NCBI GenBank assembly: GCA_965205155.1 | Contig: OZ242033.1 | Span: 1 to 64,000 of the forward strand | DNA from: Aldehydirespirator sp965205155 | GTDB lineage: Bacteria; Actinomycetota; Acidimicrobiia; Acidimicrobiales; Aldehydirespiratoraceae | DNA length: 64,000 nt | Direction: 5' to 3' | In this document: positions 34,255-41,931 of the stretch, piece by piece | Layout of the letters: the number at the start of each line of letters is the position of its first letter | Position numbering within the stretch: the stretch's first letter is position 1 | Program-made: the position numbers and the translations under genes | The notes under the pieces: model-generated | Database searches by the model: none | The model's input: the letters and a program-made list of their open reading frames with translations, nothing else | Told to the model about the DNA's origin: nothing

Positions 34255-34459
34255 GGCCGCGGCCCCTGGCGAGGCCTCGACGACCTCGAGTTGGCCACCC
34301 TGGTGTGGGTCGACTGGTTCAACCACCGGCGCCTCCACCACCACAACGCCGGCCGCGTCCCACCAGCCGAAGCCGAAGACCTCCACTACCGTCAACAACA
34401 CTCAGCCCACCGGGCTGAGACTCAAACCAAACAGCCTGCGTGAAACCCGGGGAGGTTCA
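34255..34459 (+). mobile_element. IS3-family insertion sequence remnant (C-terminal transposase fragment and right end)
   Basis: The frame ending at TGA 34441-34443 reads GPWRGLDDLELATLVWVDWFNHRRLH...GRVPPAEAEDLHYRQQ, the C-terminal end of an IS3-type OrfB integrase. AACCCGGGGAGGTTCA just after the stop fits the terminal inverted repeat of this group. The first three-quarters of the transposase and the left end are missing. The element truncates the zinc-ribbon-bearing gene that begins at 34677. Confidence 0.8.
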
Positions 34460-34677
34460 ACCACCCGATGGGACGCTGCCAGAGCGAACGGCGGGACTGA
34501 GCGGCCGCAGTAGTCGCAAGCGGCCTCGCACTCCATGTCAAGCACGGCCTCGCGGACGAACGAATCGCTGATGCAGTCGCTGCACACGAGGCCTTCGCCG
34601 CGTGCGCCGCCGAAGCCGTGCTCATACTCATCTGGCAGTAGTGGCAGTTCCAGGTGCCATGCGGGCGGCTGCATCAT
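34460..34677 (-). pseudogene. HEPN/RES N-terminal-domain gene truncated by IS3
   Basis: From ATG 34677 about 72 codons are intact: LVCSDCISDSFVREAVLDMECEAACDYCGRSVPPFALAA. The CxxC...CxxC zinc-ribbon pattern with (I/V)xxxxxxxxCxYCG matches the N-terminal domain found in front of RES or HEPN-type toxins. The frame then runs into the IS3 end and the catalytic domain is lost. The gene starts 19 bp after the HerA stop on the same strand, so it was probably the last gene of that operon. Confidence 0.65.
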
Positions 34678-34696
34678 CGCAAGAAGTGGGCCGCGG

Positions 34697-36811
34697 TCAC
34701 CCCGTTACGTCGAGGCCCTCGCGCGGCTGGGCCTCAATCTTGCTCTCTGGCACGAGGTAGTAGCTCCCTACCCTGCCGTTGCGTTGGCCCTGTATCTGCT
34801 GGACACTCTCCACGATCCCACTGCTCTGCAACGCTTGTTTCAAGTGGTTGTCTTGAACGAATGTCCCATCGCCCGAGGTGAAACGGGTGCGATCCGCTTC
34901 GGACAGCTTGTCCGCGACCTGTGCGGCCAGACGAGGGCCGTAACATGCCACCATTCCGTCAAAGTCAGAACGGTCGTTCGGAAGAGAGTAGAACTCCACG
35001 CCCTGCTTCCGCTCGGAGGCCGTGATGGTGTCGATGAGTGCTTGCACCAACTGCGTCTCTGCGCTACGTGCTTCATTCTCGACCTTGCTGGCCTTGACAT
35101 CGACGGCTTCCGAGACTGCATCCGCGTCGGGGAAGTCTGTGCCCACATCGCCGAAGTCGAGGATTCGGGCCGGCAGTACGAAAGGTTGGTCAGGAGCGGA
35201 CCAGAAGAAGCAGTTGCCCTTGATGGGCTCGTTCAGCACGCTCGCCAGGATGTCGTCGGAGAAGTGGGCGTTGTGTCTCTGGAGCGTCTTGAGGTCGTCT
35301 GCGGAGAGCAGGTGGAACGTGAAGAAGTTGTCGCCTTGACTGAGCAACTCAGGTGCCATCGAGCCCGGCTGCTGGGTGACCATGATCGCGCCGAGGCCGT
35401 ACTTGCGGCCCTCCTTGGCCCATTGAACGAACGGACTCTCTTCGCTGGTGCGCCGTCCGAGCACACTCTGGGCCTCTTCCAGCACGGCAATCGTCGGCAC
35501 GATGCCCATCACCCCCGCGGCCGCTGTGAAGCTCTGCTGGTTGTGGTCAAAGACAGACTTTAGGAGTAACCCGGCGATCTGAAGCCCGACGGCCCCCGAC
35601 AGCAACGACAGGTCGACAACAACGATCATCCCCTCGTGGAGCAGCCGGAGCACCTCGGTCTGCAGCGAGCCGTCCGGGTCGTGCAACCGATCCACGATCG
35701 TCACCAGGTTGCTGCGCATGGCCCGGGCCTCCACGGCCTCGGCCTCCTTGAACCCAGCGATCTTCTGAATCTGCTTCTCGTCGGCGTTGTGCCGTTCCCT
35801 TGTGGCCAGATCGACGAGTTCGCTCCACTGGTCGGGTTTGAGCCCCCTCAGCTTTGAGACGTTCTGCTGATTCTGCTTCTCGGCTGCAATGCACAGTGAC
35901 ACAACATCGGAGGGGCGCAGTTTGCGGACGTCCAGCTTCACGCCGCCCGACTTCCACGAGCCGTAGTGGGGATTGGGCTCGGTCCGGTCGGTGAACACCA
36001 CGATCTTGTCCTTGAGATGCGGCACGTTGCACAGGCCCGGCCGTCCGTCCTCATCGGGCCAGAAGTACTCGCCCTCGGGGTCAAGCACCAGCATCCCCAC
36101 GGGACGGCCGCTGCGGTCCGTGGGGCCCTCGTCCAAGTAGAGCTGGGAAATCAGGAGCTTCAGCAGGTTCGACTTTCCGTAGCCGGCTCGTGCGAATACG
36201 AACGACCTTCGCGAGATGAGGCTCTTCACGTCAAACTTGACCGGAAATGCCTGCTCCTGAGGCGCTAGGAAGCTCTCACCCGCGGGCTTGCCGCCGTTGA
36301 AGATCATCTCGCCAAGGCTGAAGAACCCGATCGTCTGGGCCGTGTCGGTCTGAGCCCCCAGGTTGCAGAGATACTCGAGTATCTCGGACCCGGGCAGCGC
36401 GACCCTCGCACCGAGGTGAGGGAGCTTGCGCGATGTCGGCACGAAACGCAGGCTGGGTTTGCCCCCGTCGCGGTCCACGCGTAGACCGCCCAGCAGGCGC
36501 ACCTTCACGTTGTAGCGGAGCCGGCCTTCCTTGAGCTGGGCGGGCACCTCCCGCTGGGAGCGCTGCATCTCCGCGAGGTATTCCTCACCTTCGAATCCGG
36601 CTAGCACACCAACGGGGACGAATCGGGTGATGCGTCCCAACGCGGACTCGTCTGGTGTTCCGAGTTCCACCAGCAGGAACTGCCCGATGCGGGGAGCCAG
36701 ATCCTCGTTCGACTGGTATGGCGACACGATCTCGGCATTGAATTCAAGGTCTGCTTCTGTGAATCCCTTGAACATGCCGATTAGGCGATCGGACTCGAAG
36801 AGCGCAGTCAT
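34697..36811 (-). CDS. HerA-like hexameric ATPase/translocase
   Basis: 704 residues. The N-terminal beta-barrel (HAS-like) covers about 1-150. Walker A is FARAGYGKSN at about 206-215; LVLDPEGEYFW and the Walker B-type IAVLEEAQSVL at about 441 follow; MVTQQPGSMAPELLSQGDNFFTFHL is the sensor region. The last 130 residues form a winged-helix-like tail. HerA rings thread DNA and work with NurA nucleases; here the NurA-like gene overlaps its start by 4 bp. In bacteria HerA also partners SIR2 or DUF4297 effectors in phage defence, and a SIR2 gene heads this operon. Confidence 0.87.
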   Translation of the reverse strand: MTALFESDRLIGMFKGFTEADLEFNAEIVSPYQSNEDLAPRIGQFLLVELGTPDESALGRITRFVPVGVLAGFEGEEYLAEMQRSQREVPAQLKEGRLRYNVKVRLLGGLRVDRDGGKPSLRFVPTSRKLPHLGARVALPGSEILEYLCNLGAQTDTAQTIGFFSLGEMIFNGGKPAGESFLAPQEQAFPVKFDVKSLISRRSFVFARAGYGKSNLLKLLISQLYLDEGPTDRSGRPVGMLVLDPEGEYFWPDEDGRPGLCNVPHLKDKIVVFTDRTEPNPHYGSWKSGGVKLDVRKLRPSDVVSLCIAAEKQNQQNVSKLRGLKPDQWSELVDLATRERHNADEKQIQKIAGFKEAEAVEARAMRSNLVTIVDRLHDPDGSLQTEVLRLLHEGMIVVVDLSLLSGAVGLQIAGLLLKSVFDHNQQSFTAAAGVMGIVPTIAVLEEAQSVLGRRTSEESPFVQWAKEGRKYGLGAIMVTQQPGSMAPELLSQGDNFFTFHLLSADDLKTLQRHNAHFSDDILASVLNEPIKGNCFFWSAPDQPFVLPARILDFGDVGTDFPDADAVSEAVDVKASKVENEARSAETQLVQALIDTITASERKQGVEFYSLPNDRSDFDGMVACYGPRLAAQVADKLSEADRTRFTSGDGTFVQDNHLKQALQSSGIVESVQQIQGQRNGRVGSYYLVPESKIEAQPREGLDVTG

Positions 36812-37953
36812 CTTCTTGCCCCTCCCTTGATCAGACCTCTGCCGAGATGCACATGCCTCAAGACTCGCTCCTGCAGCTGTTCTTCGGTTTGGTGCTGCAA
36901 CATAGCCGTCATCAGATCTCCTAGAACGACCATTTCAAGTCCTGTCAGCACGGCGTGATCATGGGCTCTCTGCAGGGAGTCGGGGTAGCCGTGCAACGGG
37001 AAGGTGTCCAAAGCGTCGTTGGCGAGGTACTCGAGAACCTCCTGTTTCCTGTCAGCCGGCAGCCACACGGGCACATCCACTGGCAGGATGGGAGAATCAG
37101 TCGACGCCCCGAGCTTCACGAGATGAAGGCGTCCGAAGCTCTGGTAGAGCTTCTTCCCCTTCTCAGGGCGATCAGAGATCGTGTCGAGCCAGGTGCGGTC
37201 GAAGTTGTAGCACTTGGCCTCAAGATCCTTGGGTACCTCGGCGTAGCACGGGTAGGGCCTGTCGAACGTGCCTTCCAGCTTCATCGCCAGGCTCAGCTTG
37301 CTGAGCACCGCTGACGTCTTGGCCACGCCCAGCAGGAACACGCGCCGCTGCCCAGCCGATCCCTGATTCTCGAACGCGGACCGGAACGCCCGATCCAGCT
37401 TCGGGAACGTCTGGCGCTTCATCGTCTTGGTACGCAGCAGCCCGTCCCGCAGCAACAGAACATCCATCGGCCATTCCTTGGAAGCGAGCCCGAGGAGCAC
37501 GGCCCATTCCAGAATGTCCCGGAATGCCCGGACGCGGCCACGGTTGTCGGACGCGCGCTGCGTCTCAAGGCTCGTCTTGCTGCCCAGCAGGTACGACAGT
37601 TCATCGAACTCGATTCCAAGATTCGCAAGAAGGTGCTGCATCGCCGGAAGGCGCTCGCTGATCTCGCGAAACACCGAATCGTCCTCGGAGATTGCAATGA
37701 CCTCTTGAACCAGGTCCTGGCCCTCGCTGTCGACAACCCGGATGATCTCCAAGTTGAGCGGCTCGAAGGTGAGCCGGTTCTCCCCGCCATCAGTTGCCAT
37801 CGGAGCGATGGCCCTGCACGGCCGATGTCCCAATCGCTTGACCGCGAGGCGTCGGACTTCACCGCGCAACTCGTCGACCTGTGGGATCTCCTTCCTGACA
37901 GCCTCCGCCATCTTCTGCCGCAGAAGGTCGTAGTCCATCCTCGCGAGCGCCAT
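36808..37953 (-). CDS. NurA-like nuclease
   Basis: 381 residues (ATG 37953, GGGAGG upstream). NurA-type landmarks are APMATDGGENR at about 50-60 (first metal-ligand Asp), VLLLRDGLLRTK at about 165-176 (second Asp, 'DGxL' motif), FLLGVAKTSAVLSKL at about 207-221 (the conserved GxxKTS helix), and a C-terminal block with VDVPVWLP, YPDSLQRAHDHAVLTGLEM. NurA is an RNase H-fold nuclease that resects DNA ends when driven by HerA. The direct overlap with the HerA gene supports this. The call is by motif order, since overall conservation is low. Confidence 0.75.
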   Translation of the reverse strand: MALARMDYDLLRQKMAEAVRKEIPQVDELRGEVRRLAVKRLGHRPCRAIAPMATDGGENRLTFEPLNLEIIRVVDSEGQDLVQEVIAISEDDSVFREISERLPAMQHLLANLGIEFDELSYLLGSKTSLETQRASDNRGRVRAFRDILEWAVLLGLASKEWPMDVLLLRDGLLRTKTMKRQTFPKLDRAFRSAFENQGSAGQRRVFLLGVAKTSAVLSKLSLAMKLEGTFDRPYPCYAEVPKDLEAKCYNFDRTWLDTISDRPEKGKKLYQSFGRLHLVKLGASTDSPILPVDVPVWLPADRKQEVLEYLANDALDTFPLHGYPDSLQRAHDHAVLTGLEMVVLGDLMTAMLQHQTEEQLQERVLRHVHLGRGLIKGGARR

Positions 37954-37969
37954 GTGTGTCCTCCCTGCC

Positions 37970-39121
37970 TCAGCTCCCGGCCCGAACTAGGCGTTGAATG
38001 TCGAGGCGCGTGACCTCCTTGTAGCGCGAGTCACGCTGAGCTCTAGGCAAGAGCCATCTCTCACGAAAGAACCCCATCAGATCCTCGGTGGGGCGATCAT
38101 GGTAGTCGGGCGTGTCGGTGTCACCGTGAAGGAACTCGCGCCAGTCCGTGCACAAGGCAGCGGCGTAGGATTCCCGTTTGATGCCATGCTGAAGAGCGGT
38201 CGGAGGCAGATCAAGTTCACGCAGGCAGGCTCGAATGACCCGGAGCTTCCAGCTGGGACCCCCTCCGAACTTGTAGGTGGCGAACACGTCTGGGCGCTGC
38301 TCTCGCATGAAGTCAGCCATCGCTTCGAAGTGGCCGTTGCCGAGGTGGAAGTGCCCCCATCCCAGTGTCATTCCCAAGCTCTGCCAGATCGGCTGCCCGT
38401 CCCGCTTCAGCCGATTCAGCATAGACGACCGGCCAAGCGCCGCTGTGGTTGTCAACAACACCAGATGGGGATCGCGGACCAACCCTAGGATCCCTGAACG
38501 TCGGCCACTGTAGCGAGCAACAAAATGCTCCCTGACCTCGTTGGACGTCGCAAGTAGTGCGACCAGCTTGCCTCCGAGCAGGTAGCTGTAGGGGGGCACG
38601 GCGCCCAACACGTACGCGTCCATCGCGTGCCACAAACGCTGACGCTTGGCCTGATCGTCCCACCCGATCCAGGCATCTCTCACATTCAGGCAATAGACCG
38701 GATCGGCCAGCGCAAATACTCCGATCAGCTTGTCGTTCGCCTCATCGAACACCAAGAACCGCATCCGTCGCCCATACCCCTGCGAAACCGGGATGCTCCA
38801 CAGCAGGCAGGCGTACCTGAAGATGTCTGCCTGCCGAGGCTTGGTCACCAACTCAATCCGAGGCCTCACAGCAGCCGGATCGACCTCACCGCCCGCGGCA
38901 AACACGGACAGCGCTCGCCGCTCCAGCCGGGTAAGCAACTCGCTCCTGTCCTTCACGAACGCCCGGCGCTGATCCAGGTACATGGCGCGTATGGACTCCT
39001 TGTCGGGGTAAGAGGGCGGCGTCACACGGTCCCCACAGATAACGAACCCCGAATCCTCAAGGCCCTGGACGAGACGCTCGCGCAGTTCAGCCCGTCCGGC
39101 ATCCACGTCGTCTGGCCTCAC
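37970..39121 (-). CDS. DUF4338 protein (DruA-like)
   Basis: 383 residues. The DUF4338 core covers about 118-290: RRMRFLVFDEANDKLIGVFALADPVYCLNVRDAWIGWDDQAKRQRLWHAMDAYVLGAVPPY with the diagnostic RDxWIGWD, then LLGGKLVALLATSNEVREHF and the later TLGWGHFHL. DUF4338 is the DruA family of the Druantia anti-phage systems, whose biochemical role is unclear. The N-terminal 100 residues include a helical region. Here it lies 16 bp before the NurA-like gene and 12 bp after the Rad50-like gene, without DruB-E. Either this is a new DruA-using system or DUF4338 is a general partner of DNA-end machines. Confidence 0.78.
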   Translation of the reverse strand: MRPDDVDAGRAELRERLVQGLEDSGFVICGDRVTPPSYPDKESIRAMYLDQRRAFVKDRSELLTRLERRALSVFAAGGEVDPAAVRPRIELVTKPRQADIFRYACLLWSIPVSQGYGRRMRFLVFDEANDKLIGVFALADPVYCLNVRDAWIGWDDQAKRQRLWHAMDAYVLGAVPPYSYLLGGKLVALLATSNEVREHFVARYSGRRSGILGLVRDPHLVLLTTTAALGRSSMLNRLKRDGQPIWQSLGMTLGWGHFHLGNGHFEAMADFMREQRPDVFATYKFGGGPSWKLRVIRACLRELDLPPTALQHGIKRESYAAALCTDWREFLHGDTDTPDYHDRPTEDLMGFFRERWLLPRAQRDSRYKEVTRLDIQRLVRAGS

Positions 39122-39133
39122 CTAGCGCATGGC

Positions 39134-41290
39134 CTACGCGACGGCCAGACGCAGCCTGCGGTCGTCCCGGGGAATCTCGCGGGTGGTCACGACCGGGCCT
39201 GATCGATCCCAAGCGTCAAGCCACACGGTCATCGTCCTCTCCGACGTTGCGAGCGGCCGCAGCTTTCTCGCCAGCAGTCCCACGAGGCGATCGTCGTGCG
39301 TTGAGACTATGAGTTGGCGCTGCCCGCGCAAGCGCCGCAGCAGATCGGTAAGCCCCAGTAGGTTCACATTGTCGAGACTCTGTAGCGGGTCATCCAGCGC
39401 CATGACCTCTATAGGCAAGTCTTTGATCGAAAGGTTCAAGGCCATGAATGTCGCCACAGCCAACACGTTCACCTGCGAGCTGGAAAGGACCGTCTTGGGC
39501 TCCTCGACCGCTATTGGCTCTCCGTTCGCTGCAGCCTCCAGTGTCGTCCATAGCCGTCCCCGCCCGCGGTGCCGACGTGTCAACAATCGGACCGCTCTGA
39601 ACTCAGGATGGGGATCAACAGCGGCATAAACCGCCTGAAGCAGATCACCAACCCTGACAAGCTCGTCATCAACGAACGACTCCTCGAGATCTCTGATCGC
39701 CTCGTGCAAGGCACGCGCATCCTCATACGCCTCATCGCGCAAGGCGCACTCCGACTCCCGCTTCGCGATGGTCTCATTCAGATCATCAATCTGGCCACGC
39801 AGTCGTTCTGCCTCGCCTGCCTCGACGGCACGGGCCAAAGATGCCGAAACTCGCATACCGTGCTCTCGCGCTGCGCGTAACTCAGCGGACCGTACATGTA
39901 TCTCAGAGGCCAGCGAATCCAGCCAACCCGACAACTCGTGGTTATCGCGTATCGCAGCGAGACCGAGTGTCTCCGCTGATGACTCAAGCCGCGCTCTACG
40001 CTCGTCCAGTTGACGGAACGCTGACTCGCTCTCGAAGAGTCGCTGCCTTTCGGCGGCCAGACGCGACTCGAGGCCTGCTAGAGCATCTGCTACCTGCGCA
40101 ACACCAAGTTCCTCCAGAGAATCGACCTGGAGGTCGCCACGCTCGACCAGCGCTCGAAGCCGCCTCTCGGTTGCTTTCGAGTCGTGCTGCTGATTGCACA
40201 CGGGACACAGCTCGCCCAAGTGCCTCAGCGCCAACTGCGCCATGCTCGCGAGAGACCGCGACTCCTCGGCCTCGGCGAGTTGCCTCCGGCGGGTCGCCGA
40301 GGCTGCCTCCTCGGCGTCCTTGAGCTCGCCAGCGGCCTGCGCCACCATCCGCTCAAGCTCTTCGACCGCCGCGCGCGCCGCGCTGGGATCCTCTGCGGAA
40401 GTCGGAGTTTGCTTCAGCGTGCGATGCATTCTGGTGATATCTGAGGAGAGCACCTCTAGGGCCCGCAGCTCAGCAGCGACCAGCCCTACCGCTCGATCGA
40501 TCGTTGAGGCCCACACCGACACTCCAACGTTCTTGGCTGGCATCTTCATCTCGCCCCGCTGAACTATTCGGCTCGTGGCCTCTAACCAATCCGCTCCTGC
40601 CCCAAGAATCTTCTCTGCGTCGATGGAGCTATCGATGTCGTTGAGTCGGTTCACCAAGCCGCTGTGCGTATGGCGCACAGCCGAGATCTCCTCCTTCATG
40701 CGGTTAGTCGCTACGCTCCATGCCCTTCGGGCGCTATCTAGTTCACGGTTGAGTCTGTTGAGGCTGGCCGCACCAACGAGTTCGCCCACGATCTCGAAGC
40801 GCTGCTGCTCGTTGCTGGCTTCCACAAACGCTCGCACTCTGTCCTGTTCCAGGTACACAGACTTCGTGAGCCAACGTGACAGAGACTCAAGAGAATCATC
40901 CGAATCGTCTCCGCCCGAGGCAAGCTCTGACAGCAGCAGCGCCCGCGCTGAGGCGCCTCTCTCGCTGTGGCCATTAGCTGTGACTGTGAGTGTCTCGGTC
41001 GGGGACTCGATACCGCTGAGGCGTCGCACGACCACCAACTCTCCGCCGTCATGGGCCCTCAAAGCGATCTCTACCCGGGCATCGTCAACAGCCGCGAACT
41101 TGTTGATCACCGACGCCTTGTGTCCTATCCGCTCGATTGACCCGGTCAACCCCCACAAGATGGCGTCAAAGAACGACGTCTTGCCTGTGCCGTTGAAACC
41201 CGACAGCACAATGACATCGGCATCGAGATCGAATACGGCCTCTGTGTTGAATCCCCGAAAGCCCGCCACACTCATTCGCACCAACCTCAT
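39134..41290 (-). CDS. Rad50/SMC-like ABC ATPase (LmuB / ABC-3C ATPase type)
   Basis: 718 residues from ATG 41290, chosen because GGAGGAG precedes it and its ATGA overlaps the middle-component stop. Walker A is LSGFNGTGKTSFFDAILWGL at about 29-48. A long coiled coil runs from about 175 to 560 with a CPVC zinc-hook-like motif at about 362. LSSSQVNVLAVATFMAL (about 602) is the ABC signature region, VMALDDPLQSLD (about 629) the Walker B and D-loop, and STHDD the H-loop. Only one CPxC is present, as in Rad50 where hooks dimerise. SMC-like ATPases of this type sense DNA structure in Lamassu/ABC-three-component defence. No Mre11 gene is nearby. Confidence 0.86.
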   Translation of the reverse strand: MRLVRMSVAGFRGFNTEAVFDLDADVIVLSGFNGTGKTSFFDAILWGLTGSIERIGHKASVINKFAAVDDARVEIALRAHDGGELVVVRRLSGIESPTETLTVTANGHSERGASARALLLSELASGGDDSDDSLESLSRWLTKSVYLEQDRVRAFVEASNEQQRFEIVGELVGAASLNRLNRELDSARRAWSVATNRMKEEISAVRHTHSGLVNRLNDIDSSIDAEKILGAGADWLEATSRIVQRGEMKMPAKNVGVSVWASTIDRAVGLVAAELRALEVLSSDITRMHRTLKQTPTSAEDPSAARAAVEELERMVAQAAGELKDAEEAASATRRRQLAEAEESRSLASMAQLALRHLGELCPVCNQQHDSKATERRLRALVERGDLQVDSLEELGVAQVADALAGLESRLAAERQRLFESESAFRQLDERRARLESSAETLGLAAIRDNHELSGWLDSLASEIHVRSAELRAAREHGMRVSASLARAVEAGEAERLRGQIDDLNETIAKRESECALRDEAYEDARALHEAIRDLEESFVDDELVRVGDLLQAVYAAVDPHPEFRAVRLLTRRHRGRGRLWTTLEAAANGEPIAVEEPKTVLSSSQVNVLAVATFMALNLSIKDLPIEVMALDDPLQSLDNVNLLGLTDLLRRLRGQRQLIVSTHDDRLVGLLARKLRPLATSERTMTVWLDAWDRSGPVVTTREIPRDDRRLRLAVA

Positions 41291-41931
41291 TGGGCTCTCC
41301 TCCAAGACCAGATGCCCTCCATCGGCGACCGGTTCTCCCGAAACGACGCCAGTGCTGCGGCCGCTAGCGGTGGGGCGACCCCCCTGGTCTCAAGCATCTC
41401 CGGCAGCCTGTCGACCAGCGTTGCACGTTCGGTTTCGAACTGGACCATTCTGAATGGCAGCACGGGCAACAGCGCGTCTTCGATCGCGGAGAGGGCTGTG
41501 AGTTCCCGACCGGTTGCTACCAGCTTCCGCAGTCGACGGGTGTCATGTCTCACCCGCGCGACAGCCTCAACCGAGGCAGTTTCATCTCGGGTCAGCAGTA
41601 CCAGATAGCTGTCCCAGGACTTGGGGTCAATGCGCCGCACGTGTTGGGAGATCCGCGCCACCATCTCCGCCTGCGCGAGTTCCCAGTTGGCCTCAAGCTC
41701 AGACCAACTCGCGTACAGAATCAACCCCACAATGCTGCGCTCGTCCTCAAAAACGAGAACCTCGCCCGATGGCCCCACATCGGCCAACGGTTCTTCTTGG
41801 TCTTCATCTCCGACGCCGCGCTCTCTCGCCGCGACAATGACGATGGGATCCGCCTCTCTAAAGCCACCCTCCTCCAGCAGGCGCCTGGCCTCTCCTATGA
41901 TCTGGGACGACTTGAGTGGCGGCACCATCAC
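41287..41931 (-). CDS. Middle-component-like protein of ABC-three-component systems
   Basis: 214 residues; GTG 41931 or ATG 41928. IDPKSWDSYLVLLTRDET followed by VRHDTRRLRKLVATGRELTALSAIEDALLPVLPF (RK motif at about 130-138) matches the pattern I associate with middle component 1 of ABC-3C systems (WxxYLVLL, then DTRxxRKxV, then a LLPxLP segment). An N-terminal region of about 80 residues has an alpha/beta look. It sits exactly where that component is expected, between effector and ATPase, coupled to both by overlapping starts. Family recall is by eye. Confidence 0.62.
   Translation of the reverse strand: MMVPPLKSSQIIGEARRLLEEGGFREADPIVIVAARERGVGDEDQEEPLADVGPSGEVLVFEDERSIVGLILYASWSELEANWELAQAEMVARISQHVRRIDPKSWDSYLVLLTRDETASVEAVARVRHDTRRLRKLVATGRELTALSAIEDALLPVLPFRMVQFETERATLVDRLPEMLETRGVAPPLAAAALASFRENRSPMEGIWSWRRAQ

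Noticed and set aside
37970..39121. GNAT-type acetyltransferase
   Set aside because: The N-terminal half is vaguely compatible, but RDxWIGWD and following blocks fit DUF4338 better.
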